IMG/VR virus record: IMGVR_UViG_3300037150_000044
Coordinates: 1-53,218 of that record
Reading direction: 5' to 3' (one strand)
Length of the DNA stretch: 53,218 nt
DNA from: a virus
Shown here: piece after piece, positions 1-8,060 of the stretch
How positions within the stretch are numbered: position 1 is the stretch's first letter
How the letters are laid out: the number at the start of each line of letters is the position of its first letter
Notes under the pieces: model-generated
Database searches by the model: none
Seen by the model: the letters and a program-made list of their open reading frames with translations, nothing else
What the model was told of the DNA's origin: nothing
Translations under genes and position numbers: made by a program

Positions 1-751
1 TCTCGGTCACTACGACCGTGACAGGCTCAGTCAGCACAGCCCGGCCAACGCCTTGCAGATTGTCGAACGCGTTATTGTAGTTCTTCAGCGCATCGACATC
101 GTACGTCGGCACATGGAACGGAACGTCCTCGACCTTCAACTTGCCAGACCCAGTGAGAGCGCGCCAGATGAACTTGATCCATCCGAGGATCGAGCGCGGA
201 TACCGGCCCTTGCGCTTCGGCCCTTTGACGGACACACCGCCAGCAGTAGGAGCATTGGACGCGTGAACGTCGGGATCGTAATGAATTACCCCAAGCAATT
301 CAGAGATGTCGTCGCCTGCGGTTACCGTCACGAAGTCACCTTTACCGTCAGCAAGCCCGGCGTCGATCTGTTCTGTGTCGTTACTGGTGATGTCGATGGC
401 GAACTCACGAATGGGAAGCAGCAAGCCCTCCGACCATTCTTTGCGGAACTTGCGGACAGTCACGCGCCGGTACTTCATAGGAACGGTGCCATCCAGACCG
501 ATGTGACCCTCCCAGAGAAAAGCGAATGGCTGCGCCTGCGGGACGATTGAATCAGGTTGAATATAGACGGCCAAGTCTCCCGGCTTGAACTGACCTTTGC
601 GCACGACGACCTGATAGTTCTCAACGTCGATCAGTTCGAGGCTAGTGGTCTCGGGGTCGGGGTGAGCACGCAGCATATCCGCAGTGATGAGCACGATGGG
701 TGCGCGGTGGTTGGCTTTCTTCTCGACAACTTCTTCGATGGTTGATGTCAT
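1..751 (-). CDS. RNA ligase, DRB0094-like family (cut by window edge)
   Basis: This reading frame starts at an ATG at 749-751 behind a clear AAGGAG site and runs off the left edge without a stop, so about 250 N-terminal residues are visible. The early part contains the VYIQPDSIVP stretch and a following FRKEWSEGLLLP stretch, which are typical of the OB-like N-terminal domain of Deinococcus DRB0094-type RNA ligases. The last visible residues, VTVVVTE, are where the family has its nucleotidyl-lysine motif (EKxHGTN), so the catalytic lysine should be just outside the window. The family seals nicked RNA using ATP. It is a second ligase besides the one at 5644-6816. Family assignment is from recognition of the pattern. 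Confidence 0.72.
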   Translation of the reverse strand, partial: MTSTIEEVVEKKANHRAPIVLITADMLRAHPDPETTSLELIDVENYQVVVRKGQFKPGDLAVYIQPDSIVPQAQPFAFLWEGHIGLDGTVPMKYRRVTVRKFRKEWSEGLLLPIREFAIDITSNDTEQIDAGLADGKGDFVTVTAGDDISELLGVIHYDPDVHASNAPTAGGVSVKGPKRKGRYPRSILGWIKFIWRALTGSGKLKVEDVPFHVPTYDVDALKNYNNAFDNLQGVGRAVLTEPVTVVVTE

Positions 752-761
752 GTTTGTCTCC

Positions 762-998
762 TTAGAGTTTGATGTACAGTTCAGTTCCTTTAGGCATCAG
801 GTCGCCTGTGCCATGACCAAGCTCGTCTTCATCTTCGGTCACCGTTAGCTTTCCGTCAGTGTTACCCGACAGCCATGAGCATGTGTTCAGCCTGACCACA
901 AAGTTTCCGGCAGAGTAACGAACACACTGACCAATGAGTAGCTCTTGTGCGGTTGTTTGTGGGTACACAGAAGGTGCTGGTATCAAAGTTGCTTTCAT
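762..998 (-). CDS. Small protein of unknown function (78 aa)
   Basis: An ATG preceded by AGGAGG at ideal spacing opens a 78-residue frame just upstream of the ligase gene, in the same leftward operon. The sequence has a mixed composition with an acidic stretch (TEDEDELGHG) and looks like a small soluble beta-rich protein. I recognise no family. Confidence 0.75.
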   Translation of the reverse strand: MKATLIPAPSVYPQTTAQELLIGQCVRYSAGNFVVRLNTCSWLSGNTDGKLTVTEDEDELGHGTGDLMPKGTELYIKL

Positions 999-1006
999 AG
1001 TGCCTC

Positions 1007-1321
1007 CTAATTAGGCCGGTTGAGCATTGTCTCTGCAAACATCTGTTGGCCCATCGGCGTAGGAAGGAACACGCGGTACCCTCTTCCGATCTTCATAGCG
1101 CTGGCCGTGATCTGCTCGGCGAAGTCTCCGGTCTTATCCTCGACAAGTCCGAGTCCGACCAGATCATAGCACTTCTCGCGGTTGGCAGTCAAGCGTCCTT
1201 TGGTCGGCTCGTCATCCTCCTCCTTCACGTCGATACTCATGAGGAGTTGGTGTTCGACGTTCGCCAAACGATACATGCTATGGTACTGATAGTCGTTCAG
1301 TTCGTAGATGTCGGCGGCCAT
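1007..1321 (-). CDS. Hypothetical protein (104 aa)
   Basis: The start overlaps the stop of the next upstream gene as TAATG, so it is probably translationally coupled. The protein is soluble, with a helical N-terminal half (NDYQYHSMYRLANVEHQLL) and a C-terminal part ending in TPMGQQMFAETML. This is vaguely like a winged-helix or MarR-type layout of short phage proteins, but no motif is strong enough to name it. Confidence 0.72.
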   Translation of the reverse strand: MAADIYELNDYQYHSMYRLANVEHQLLMSIDVKEEDDEPTKGRLTANREKCYDLVGLGLVEDKTGDFAEQITASAMKIGRGYRVFLPTPMGQQMFAETMLNRPN

Positions 1322-1581
1322 TACTTCTTACCCTCAACGATGAACTTTATGACCGTTCCTGTGTCAATAATCTCCCCGGTGATGTATCCGTTGATGTAGC
1401 CTAAGTACCCGGACGATACGTTTACCCACTGGTGATCCGAGCTCAAGAACTTCTTTACCACCACCCATATCTCTGAAGCGTTGATGGAAGGACGGGCTAC
1501 TGTGCCGACCTGAAGGTCGTTAGCGCGTAGCTTGGTGTACCTTGGTTTTTGTGGGCTTATGTTCGTAACTTTCAATGCCAT
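1321..1581 (-). CDS. Hypothetical protein (86 aa)
   Basis: An ATG with AGGAGG eight bases ahead opens this frame, directly downstream of the helicase gene. It is a basic, beta-strand-rich protein with repeated Gly-Tyr (SGYLGYINGYITG). No family is recognised. Its position between the helicase and other small early genes suggests an early-expressed accessory role. Confidence 0.72.
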   Translation of the reverse strand: MALKVTNISPQKPRYTKLRANDLQVGTVARPSINASEIWVVVKKFLSSDHQWVNVSSGYLGYINGYITGEIIDTGTVIKFIVEGKK

Positions 1582-1590
1582 GTGTCCTCC

Positions 1591-3252
1591 TTAGCGGTTA
1601 GCCTTGTACGCAGAGATTAGCTGACTCGCCGTTCCCTTGTCAAGGTCTTTCGGTATTGCCTTGCCCGGAGCTAAACGCTTCAGGGCTTGAATCTGTTTGT
1701 CAGTGGCGGGTGCGTCATGCCACCAAGCCTTCCGTTGCAGAACCTTCAACGCATCAGAAGCCTTGTCCGCGATCAAGTCATCAGCCACTTGGAATATCTG
1801 GCCCACTGTATCGCGTTCGCCTCTGTACTTCACTCCATTCACTTTACCAGATACGATCCACTTGTCAAGCAAATTCTGTTCAATAGTGATCTTTGCACCG
1901 GTCGGCCTGCCGTCCTTGTCCTTCTCAGGAAGCAAGAGCACGAAGCCGCCAGTTGGTGAACGCATCCAGCATAACTCAGAGTTCGCCTCAACCTCAGGAG
2001 CGAAGCAAACCTTCATCAGGCTCACCTTCTCGATGTACGTCTCTAGCGTGCAGATGTCTTCGAGCGCAGTGAAGTCGATGTGCGGGTTGTTCTTGACCGC
2101 CTCCTCAAGTTGCTTCACAGCCCAGAGCAATCCCTTGCCCTTCAGGTCAATCTCTGCGCCCAGACCCATGAGTGTCGGCAGGGTGAGCAGCGTGTTCTTC
2201 TTGCTTGCGTCCACAACGTCGATGACGATGCAGTTGGTCTTACCAAGGAAGAGTCGCGTACCGCGTCCGACCATCTGGCAATAGAGCACACCAGACTTAG
2301 TGGGACGCGCCAACAGGATGCAGCTTATTTGAGGATCGTCGTATCCCTCGGTGAGGACTCCGCAGTTGAGGAGCACCGTCGTCGCACCGGACTTGGAACG
2401 GGCAATCTTGTCTGCTCGTTCTGGGTCAGTTCCCCAAACCGCTTCGGATTTTACTCCGTAGTGTACGAACATGGCGGCGAGGTCAACGGCGTGTTGGATG
2501 TCGGCAGTGAAGCCGATGGTGGGTCTGCCTTGAGCGTTGTCGAGCCATGCCTTGACGACGATCTGATTGCGCGTAGGCGTGTTGACCGCTTCGGCCAAAG
2601 ACTTCTGCGAAAAGTCGCCACCGCTTGAAGTAACTCCAGCGAGTGACGTATTAGTCCGTACCCTAATCCCGATGGGTTCGACAAGGAAGCCATCCTCAAT
2701 CGCCTTTCGTAGGCCATACTCGTGAACGATCTTGCGGAAGACCTTAGCGAGTGCCGCGCCGTCTGCACGGGTAGGTGTAGCGGTAAATCCAACATGGAGT
2801 TTATGAGTGTCGGGTCGGAGAACGTCAGCGAACTCGTACGTGTTTGTGTAGGAAACGGATGTGGCATGGTGAGCCTCATCTGTGATGATCTTGTCGATTG
2901 ATTCCCACGGGAAGCGGGCAGCGCGTTGACTGTCCTTACGGCCCAGCGTAGCGACTGAGCCAACGATGATGTCTGCGTTCACGTCCCCGATGTTGGCTCC
3001 CTGCTCCTTGGTTACGTGAGCTTCTGGGTTCGCCTCATGTAGGTCGTCAAGAGCTTGGTCAAGCAACTCCTCACGGTGCGCTAGAACGAGCGTGCGGCCC
3101 GGTAGACGCGTCCCCATCACCTCGGGTATGCGAGAGAAGGTATAAGTCTTGCCGGTGCCTGTGGCAGCCGATATGAGTTGTTGCCGCACGGCCTTGTCGT
3201 AGTTGAAGACGATGGCTTTGTGCTGATCGTTTTGATAATAGCGTAGTGGCAT
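1591..3252 (-). CDS. SF2 DEAD/DEAH-box helicase
   Basis: A 553-residue helicase with all core superfamily 2 motifs. The N-terminal RYYQNDQ resembles a Q-motif, motif I is ATGTGKT near residue 31, motif II is TDEAHHA, motif III is TATPTRAD, motif V is GVLTEGYDDP and motif VI is QMVGRGTRL. Proteins of this layout (ResIII/UvsW-like) move along or anneal DNA during replication, recombination or repair. The start overlaps the stop of the HNH gene upstream by one base (TAATG). After the helicase core there is a C-terminal region of about 190 residues ending in a DKQIQALKRL stretch, which also ends many phage helicases of this type. The exact substrate cannot be read from sequence. Confidence 0.93.
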   Translation of the reverse strand: MPLRYYQNDQHKAIVFNYDKAVRQQLISAATGTGKTYTFSRIPEVMGTRLPGRTLVLAHREELLDQALDDLHEANPEAHVTKEQGANIGDVNADIIVGSVATLGRKDSQRAARFPWESIDKIITDEAHHATSVSYTNTYEFADVLRPDTHKLHVGFTATPTRADGAALAKVFRKIVHEYGLRKAIEDGFLVEPIGIRVRTNTSLAGVTSSGGDFSQKSLAEAVNTPTRNQIVVKAWLDNAQGRPTIGFTADIQHAVDLAAMFVHYGVKSEAVWGTDPERADKIARSKSGATTVLLNCGVLTEGYDDPQISCILLARPTKSGVLYCQMVGRGTRLFLGKTNCIVIDVVDASKKNTLLTLPTLMGLGAEIDLKGKGLLWAVKQLEEAVKNNPHIDFTALEDICTLETYIEKVSLMKVCFAPEVEANSELCWMRSPTGGFVLLLPEKDKDGRPTGAKITIEQNLLDKWIVSGKVNGVKYRGERDTVGQIFQVADDLIADKASDALKVLQRKAWWHDAPATDKQIQALKRLAPGKAIPKDLDKGTASQLISAYKANR

Positions 3253-3527
3253 TACTTAGGCATCCAGCCTTTCCTGCGCGTGAATCGAACCAGCAGGTCG
3301 AATCTTCCAACGGCTATGACTTCGAGGGCAAGGAACCCATCGTGAAAAGCTCGGTGACACTGGGCGCACAATGTAAGCAGGTTGTTTAGTTCATCCTTGC
3401 TCTTCGCGCCTTTGCACTGCTCTATAACGTGATGCGGGTGGAGACCGTTCCTGTCTTTACAGTGTCGGCACTTCCACCCGTCTCGTTTGTAGCAGGCACG
3501 CGATACCTCAGGTGGTAGCGGTGGCAC
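3252..3527 (-). CDS. HNH endonuclease (91 aa, GTG start)
   Basis: A compact HNH nuclease: CRHC, then LHPHHV, then NNLLTLCAQCHRAFHDG give the zinc-binding cysteines and the catalytic His-Asn-His set. The start is a GTG at 3525-3527. A nearby ATG at 3529-3531 is in the frame of the neighbouring HAD gene and is not usable. The gene overlaps its upstream neighbour by 20 bases and the helicase start by one base. Free-standing HNH genes in phage are often homing endonucleases, but a role in DNA processing is also possible. Confidence 0.9.
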   Translation of the reverse strand: MPPLPPEVSRACYKRDGWKCRHCKDRNGLHPHHVIEQCKGAKSKDELNNLLTLCAQCHRAFHDGFLALEVIAVGRFDLLVRFTRRKGWMPK

Positions 3528-4137
3528 GCATGGCCTCTAGTCTTGTATCAGCTTCGCGTGTGATCCCAACTTGAATACCCTTCGGTGGGAAGTCACTCAG
3601 CCCGATGCCGCACTTGCACAGGAACAGAACCATGTGCGCCGGGTCAGCCACCGTAGGCCGTGGTTGGAACTCCATGACCAGTCCGCAAGGACAGGAGACA
3701 GGCCCAACGTACGCAGCGAACTTATCCAGCAGTTCATCCTTCTCTTTGTGCAGCCGGGCAACTTCTTCCTCGACTGACACGCCGATGTTCTTGTAGACCT
3801 GCTTGGCGCGGTCGTCCCATAGCTCTACCATCCCATAGTCCTTCTCACAGGTGATAGGAAGCTCCTTGCCGAATTGGTCATAGCACCATTGCTTGATTGC
3901 GATGCGGGCTGCACGAGCTTCTGCGCAACGAGAGTTGTACTCGTGCTCAGATACCCCACTGGTAATATCCAGTTGCCACACACGTGCCGTAAAGATACGC
4001 ACGTCCTTGCCCTCGGCTAACCATCTGCGCACGCGGTCAACCATCAGAGGGATGGGTGCGCCTAGCACACCGGCTCCTTTGAAGTTGTGATAGTGCGCAA
4101 GGGTGCCGTCAAAATCAACACCGATCCATGCGTTCAT
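3508..4137 (-). CDS. HAD-like hydrolase with C-terminal cysteine-rich extension
   Basis: The protein begins with GVDFDGTLAHY, the DxDGT aspartate nucleophile motif of HAD phosphohydrolases. IFTAR follows as motif II, and KDYGMVELWDDRA gives the acidic motif IV. A C-terminal part holds CPCG and CKCG pairs that could bind zinc. The start chosen (ATG at 4135-4137) follows GGAGAG and overlaps the stop of the upstream gene as ATGA; the longer frame has no ribosome site. Phage proteins of this kind include 5'- and 3'-nucleotidases and polynucleotide phosphatases. Because RNA ligases lie nearby, a phosphate-removing role at RNA or nucleotide ends is plausible but inferred. Confidence 0.82.
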   Translation of the reverse strand: MNAWIGVDFDGTLAHYHNFKGAGVLGAPIPLMVDRVRRWLAEGKDVRIFTARVWQLDITSGVSEHEYNSRCAEARAARIAIKQWCYDQFGKELPITCEKDYGMVELWDDRAKQVYKNIGVSVEEEVARLHKEKDELLDKFAAYVGPVSCPCGLVMEFQPRPTVADPAHMVLFLCKCGIGLSDFPPKGIQVGITREADTRLEAMRATATT

Positions 4138-4496
4138 GCTCTCTCCTTCAGGTATTTCTCGCGCAACACGTTCCACATCGCAACGACTTGCTTACGGGTT
4201 ACGGGGTCGGCAATCTCATGCGGTTCCGTCGATAGATATGGAACCTCTTCGACATAGGCCGCGTGCAGGTATTCCAGTTCGTCGTCATCCTCGCGCCTGT
4301 CCGAACGTTGATAGTCTAGGCCAAACAAGAAGCCCCCGGCGATACCAGCCACAGCAGCCCCTAGAAGGCCCAACTGCGCAAGAGGATACATATACCCTAG
4401 ACCGATCAGCACAAGGAGCACCAGCAGCCCGTAGGCGCTACAGCGGGCCATCTCAGAGAACGATAGATCACTCATCGGTATCAACGGGTTCGTCAT
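4134..4496 (-). CDS. Small membrane protein (120 aa)
   Basis: I chose the ATG at 4494-4496 because AGGAGG lies eight bases ahead. Upstream methionines in the same frame lack a site, and that stretch overlaps the previous gene. The protein has two adjacent hydrophobic segments (SAYGLLVLLVLIGLGYMY and LGLLGAAVAGIAGGFLFGL), then a charged cytoplasmic-looking tail starting DYQRSDRREDDDELEYL. It overlaps the previous gene by 29 bases. Function is unknown; two closely spaced membrane segments would also fit a holin-like or anchor protein, but it sits in an early gene cluster. Confidence 0.68.
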   Translation of the reverse strand: MTNPLIPMSDLSFSEMARCSAYGLLVLLVLIGLGYMYPLAQLGLLGAAVAGIAGGFLFGLDYQRSDRREDDDELEYLHAAYVEEVPYLSTEPHEIADPVTRKQVVAMWNVLREKYLKERA

Positions 4497-5190
4497 TGTC
4501 TTCCTCCTCAGCCGTGGCGTACTGCCCGGCGTTATTGCTTGGGTCGGCCAGTACATCGGCAGCCCATGCTTCCACGCAGGTAGCGTCACTGGCATCCTTC
4601 GATACGCCTTCGTCATCCTTGCCTACCGAACCGATGTTGGCCTTGGTCAACTCCAGCGCAGGCGTGATAGTGTTCTCGAACGCAGAACGCGTAAACGGTA
4701 CGTTCCACCACACGATGTCATTCTCGCCGGTCAGACCTTTCAAGGTCTTGACATTGTTTTTTAGTTGATCCGTTGTGATAGACTCACCGGCCTCTACGAA
4801 CCCAGTGATGAACTCACGAAGGGGAGTTTTCACAGAAGTGTTAGGGTTTGTCCACTCTGCGTCTGGATCAAGAGAGGTAATCTCTCTAAGACGCGCAATG
4901 CCTAAGGGTTCGTATACCTCTCGGGTTATACCAACTTTGTCCATCACCTCTGCCATACGCGTGAGATACTGAATCTTGCGTGGTTTGATCTTGGTCAGGG
5001 TCTTGTAGTAATCCTGAAAAGTTGTGAACGGGTGAAATAGGCCTTTGCGCTTTATGTTATAGCAGAGGGTGGCGATGTCAAAATTAGAAGTCTCTTGGAA
5101 CTTGATCAGACTCTCCAGTTGTTTCTTTGCTTTGTGCGCTTCACCTGCCACTACCTCGCCTACGATAACCTGTGGAGTAATACTTTTCAT
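4468..5190 (-). CDS. Conserved phage protein of unknown function (240 aa)
   Basis: A 240-residue helical protein with a basic central part (KRKGLFHPF and KIKPRKIQYLTRM) and an acidic C-terminus (AEEEDNDEPVDTDE). The pattern KxRKxQYLxRMxEVM followed by YEPLGIARLREI is one I associate with a common phage early protein without known function. The acidic tail recalls proteins that exchange partners on DNA. Its ATG overlaps the stop of a 22-codon frame upstream as ATGA, so translation is probably coupled. Confidence 0.75.
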   Translation of the reverse strand: MKSITPQVIVGEVVAGEAHKAKKQLESLIKFQETSNFDIATLCYNIKRKGLFHPFTTFQDYYKTLTKIKPRKIQYLTRMAEVMDKVGITREVYEPLGIARLREITSLDPDAEWTNPNTSVKTPLREFITGFVEAGESITTDQLKNNVKTLKGLTGENDIVWWNVPFTRSAFENTITPALELTKANIGSVGKDDEGVSKDASDATCVEAWAADVLADPSNNAGQYATAEEEDNDEPVDTDE

Positions 5191-5255
5191 TTCAACCTCT
5201 TTGCTAATGCTTTGATGTGCTTCACAAAATCAGCGTACAGCATGTTGCTTTTCAT
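5187..5255 (-). CDS. Candidate micro-ORF (22 aa)
   Basis: A 22-residue frame starting MKSNMLYADFVKHIKALAK fits exactly between two genes. Its ATG shares a base with the stop of the HAD gene upstream (TAATG), with AAGGGA as ribosome site, and its own stop overlaps the next start (ATGA). The peptide would be a short basic amphipathic helix. The double coupling supports real translation, either for a peptide product or as a bridge that carries ribosomes to the 240-residue gene. Confidence 0.45.
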   Translation of the reverse strand: MKSNMLYADFVKHIKALAKRLK

Positions 5256-5656
5256 TACTTCCCTTTCTCCAGCCTTTCGACCGTTGACAAAACTTCCGGC
5301 CAGTTGTTAGCGTACCTAACACCCTTATCATCCACGTAATAAGACGCACTGACCTTACCTTTTGTACCGTCATCAACTACGTCGTAGGGCATCTTGTGCT
5401 TCTTCAACCACGCGACCATATCCTTGAACACCTTACGATCTTTAGCCGGAATGAATTCAGAACCGGCGTAATAAATGTCCCAGTTCCAGCCGCACGAACG
5501 GCAACTGGATATGATGATGGTAAAACCCATCTTCTTCAAAGCCAGTAAAGCCTTGCGTGCTCCCGGTTTGGGCTTTCCGCACTCAGGGTACTTGGAATCG
5601 CAAATGGTCTGGTCAAAGTCAACGCAAATCGTCTTAGGCTCAGTTAGGACTGGCAA
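5255..5656 (-). CDS. HAD-like phosphatase, TTG start (133 aa)
   Basis: Motif I is CVDFDQTIC (DxDQT), followed by KMGFTIIISSCR as motif II and a C-terminal YVDDKGVRY as the acidic motif. The start must be the TTG at 5654-5656: AGGAGG sits six bases ahead of it and no ATG or GTG is near. The gene overlaps the end of the T4 Rnl1-like RNA ligase gene by 13 bases, so the two are made together. The fold and context suggest removal of a phosphate from RNA 3' ends before ligation, as the phosphatase half of T4 Pnkp does. No kinase domain is present here. Confidence 0.82.
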   Translation of the reverse strand: MPVLTEPKTICVDFDQTICDSKYPECGKPKPGARKALLALKKMGFTIIISSCRSCGWNWDIYYAGSEFIPAKDRKVFKDMVAWLKKHKMPYDVVDDGTKGKVSASYYVDDKGVRYANNWPEVLSTVERLEKGK

Positions 5657-6816
5657 GCGGCCTCCTTAGGTTGTACGACTTCATCATCGTAAGGATCACC
5701 CATGACTGGGCGACTCAGTTCACCTTTGAACTCGTCCTTCACAATTGCCCATGCAGGTTTGCTAGTGTCTCCGTTGTCCAGCATGGTGAAACAAATCTTC
5801 GAGTACAGCTTGTTGTCAGGCTGTAAGAAGTATGCCGCAATATCCTTACGGCTACCGCGATGCGCCTCAAGCCCTCGGTCGAAGATGCCCTTAGCCTTTA
5901 CGAGGATGCGACCGTAGCTCTCACACAGAGCGTTCGACCATCTCTCCACGAACTCAGCAAGCTCAGGTGCCGCGCTTGCCTTCCACGTCTCGATGGTGCT
6001 GAAGTCCTTGGCAACCAGAGCTTCGAGTACGGCCTTAGGCGTTGCAGCGTGAACGATCTTCTGCAACTTCAGGAACGTCTCATGCTTGACCTTGATCTTC
6101 AGAGGGGTCTGCCCAGCACGCGGCCATGACAACACGTAACCTTCTTTGTTGTCGCGATCCTCTGACGCAGCGTCGATGACTGACTTAGCAAATAGCTCCG
6201 TGACCTTCAGACCGTTTATGTTGGCGTAGTAATAGACCTCGTTGTACGAAGCCTCCTCGCCAGTCTCCTTGTTGATCAGAGCCAACAGGATCAGTTGATC
6301 AGGCATATCGTAGTAGACGACGTGGCGTTGGACGCTCTGGACAACCATCTCAAAAACTGGTGTGTATCCTTCAGGCCATTGCGGATTTCGGCAGTTACGC
6401 AAATACCACGTTGTTGCCCAGTTAGCGTGATCAGATGTAAATGAACCTTTCGATGCTACACCAGAAACAACCGTCTCTCCTCCTACTTTCCACTCGTATA
6501 AGATTCCTAGACTTCCGTCCAGTTTGTCAAAAACCTGCGGTTGCTCTAGCGGTAGGTTGGTGATGTGCGTCTCGGGTTTGTCGAGTGTGTCGAGGTTGAA
6601 GAATTTCTCAAACGCACGCGATACGATTGTGCCATCATCGGACACGATCAGACCTCGGCACTTGCACGTGATGTCATCCCAGATGTTTTCGTACGTGGCC
6701 CGGCGTGAGTAGCACAGGATCGTTAGGGGAAGTGTGGGGTGCTTGCGCTCGTCCACGATTCCTTCCTCGATGTACTTCATTAGCTTGTCTACGTCCATGT
6801 ACTGATCAATCGTCAT
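5644..6816 (-). CDS. RNA ligase, T4 Rnl1-like
   Basis: A 390-residue ATP-dependent RNA ligase. The nucleotidyl-transfer lysine is in FDKLDGSLGILY near residue 98. CRGLIVSDDGTIVSRAFEKFFN upstream is the Rnl1-type N-terminal signature (split here as CRGLIVS and RAFEKFFN). DNKEGYVLSW and LKIKVKHETF are motifs IV and V. T4 Rnl1 joins broken tRNA ends cut by host anticodon nucleases. I moved the start to the ATG at 6814-6816, which has AGGAGA ahead of it; the longer frame has no site. It is followed at once by the HAD phosphatase gene, forming a likely heal-and-seal pair. Confidence 0.93.
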   Translation of the reverse strand: MTIDQYMDVDKLMKYIEEGIVDERKHPTLPLTILCYSRRATYENIWDDITCKCRGLIVSDDGTIVSRAFEKFFNLDTLDKPETHITNLPLEQPQVFDKLDGSLGILYEWKVGGETVVSGVASKGSFTSDHANWATTWYLRNCRNPQWPEGYTPVFEMVVQSVQRHVVYYDMPDQLILLALINKETGEEASYNEVYYYANINGLKVTELFAKSVIDAASEDRDNKEGYVLSWPRAGQTPLKIKVKHETFLKLQKIVHAATPKAVLEALVAKDFSTIETWKASAAPELAEFVERWSNALCESYGRILVKAKGIFDRGLEAHRGSRKDIAAYFLQPDNKLYSKICFTMLDNGDTSKPAWAIVKDEFKGELSRPVMGDPYDDEVVQPKEAACQS

Positions 6817-6837
6817 GCCGGTTCTCCTTGTACTAAT

Positions 6838-6878
6838 GCCGGTGGGCCTCATCCATCGAAGGCAAGGTTCCCACCGGC
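6838..6878 (-). repeat. Long hairpin between genes
   Basis: A perfect nine-base inverted repeat (GCCGGTGGG and CCCACCGGC, 23-base loop) fills the gap between the 316-residue protein gene and the RNA ligase gene. There is no run of T after it, so it is more likely a processing or stability element of the leftward mRNA than a str ong terminator. Confidence 0.5.
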
Positions 6879-6890
6879 TTCTTCAGTTGG

Positions 6891-7841
6891 TTAGAGCTTT
6901 ACTGTATCCTCGTACTCTGCGTCCACAACGTCAGTCGTGTCCACAGTGCCGGTCACAGTGTTGTTCGCATCGCCGGTCACAGCTTCGTCAATGCTCTGCT
7001 CTGCGTCAACGACTGCGTTGGCAATCGGCTCTGCATCGGCAGCACTAGCGCGGCGTTCGACCTGTTCCGCGAACTTCTGGAACATAGCACCGAACGCGAT
7101 ACGGTCTTCGTCCTCAACACCCTCAAAATCAGAGAATTCCAAAATATAGAATTTATACTTGCCTTTCTCCACCAGCTTCGTTGTCAGCTTGAAGCTCACG
7201 TCGAAGATGTTAGGTGCAACGCCGGTCACAGCAGAGCGCAGTTCGAGCTTGCGTGCGAGACGCTTCATGGCCTTCTCGAATCCCTCCTTGAGGGTCGAGC
7301 GTACGTATAGGTTCAGCGGCATCTTGTACACGGTGTCGATGAGGACAGCCTTGTACGAAAGCTCACAGGGAGGAATATCCTGCTTGGTTGTCTGAATGCC
7401 CTTGTCTTGCTTGTCACGGAATTGCTTCCACGATCCCTTGGGACAGGTCGAACACGACGGTGCCTGCGGGTACTTCGCCTTGGCGTCCGGCTCACTGGTC
7501 TCAACCTCGCGGTTGGTCTCAGGGTCGTACTGCCGTGTGACGTTGTTGCAGAAGCAATGTAAGTTCTCTGGGGAACGGTTCAATTCGCCGGGTTCACCGA
7601 TGTAATACTGGCGATGTTCGGTCGGCTCTGCCAGCAAGGTGACGCGCATTTCCTTGAACTGGAAGTCGATGTCTCCGTCGATGATCAGGTTGCCTTTGAT
7701 GGCCCCGTCGAGGGTGGAGTTCGACTGTACGATGCTGAGGGTTGCGGGCTTCAGGTCGAAGAGACGCGAGGAGCCACTGTATCCCATGCCCACAGGGGCG
7801 ATGGCGGTGTTCTGTCCTACGATTGCAAGTTCGTTGCTCAT
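6891..7841 (-). CDS. Conserved phage protein with cysteine cluster and acidic tail, possible ssDNA-binding protein
   Basis: This 316-residue protein has a cysteine group in its first half (CFC near residue 95, CSTC near 128, and a later PPCEL) that could hold zinc, a beta-rich central part (FKLTTKLVEKGKYKFYILEF), and a flexible acidic C-terminus ending in VVDAEYEDTVKL. A zinc site plus acidic tail is the general layout of T4 gp32-type ssDNA-binding proteins, and phages with family A polymerases need such a protein, but no direct match is seen. It has its own promoter at 7868-7897 and a good ribosome site. Confidence 0.7.
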   Translation of the reverse strand: MSNELAIVGQNTAIAPVGMGYSGSSRLFDLKPATLSIVQSNSTLDGAIKGNLIIDGDIDFQFKEMRVTLLAEPTEHRQYYIGEPGELNRSPENLHCFCNNVTRQYDPETNREVETSEPDAKAKYPQAPSCSTCPKGSWKQFRDKQDKGIQTTKQDIPPCELSYKAVLIDTVYKMPLNLYVRSTLKEGFEKAMKRLARKLELRSAVTGVAPNIFDVSFKLTTKLVEKGKYKFYILEFSDFEGVEDEDRIAFGAMFQKFAEQVERRASAADAEPIANAVVDAEQSIDEAVTGDANNTVTGTVDTTDVVDAEYEDTVKL

Positions 7842-7865
7842 TATTCTCCTTAGTTACTTCCTCTA

Positions 7866-8060
7866 CTAGCTTACTACACTCAACGGTGACGTGTCAAGAG
7901 ATTTCTCACGCTCAAAATAATGGCGTGCCCAGTTGGAACCGGCGTCCCGAATAACGGTCACCAGCCTCCAACCTTTCCGGGCCATGTCGTTGAGCATTGT
8001 GTCCACATGGATACTGGCGCACATGCCCTCATGCCGGATAACGGTGTACTCGTATTGCAT
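7866..8060 (-). CDS. DUF4177-like small protein (64 aa)
   Basis: The protein starts MQYEYTVIR and contains LNDMARKGWRLVTVI followed by HYFERE, the layout of the DUF4177 family (short proteins with a G-W-x-L-V core found widely in bacteria and phage). The ATG at 8058-8060 overlaps the stop of the gene upstream as TGATG, so I prefer it to the GTG three bases earlier. Function of the family is unknown. Confidence 0.72.
   Translation of the reverse strand: MQYEYTVIRHEGMCASIHVDTMLNDMARKGWRLVTVIRDAGSNWARHYFEREKSLDTSPLSVVS
7868..7897 (-). promoter_or_regulatory. Sigma-70-like promoter for the 6891-7841 gene
   Basis: TTGACA (7892-7897) and TAAGCT (7868-7873) are 18 bases apart on the minus strand. 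Transcription would begin near 7860, about 20 bases ahead of the start codon. The promoter overlaps the 3' end of the DUF4177-like gene. Confidence 0.6.

Noticed and set aside
53-745. Two plus-strand open frames over the left end
   Set aside because: They lie antisense to the partial RNA ligase, lack ribosome sites and have no recognisable motif; the minus-strand reading is clearly protein-like.
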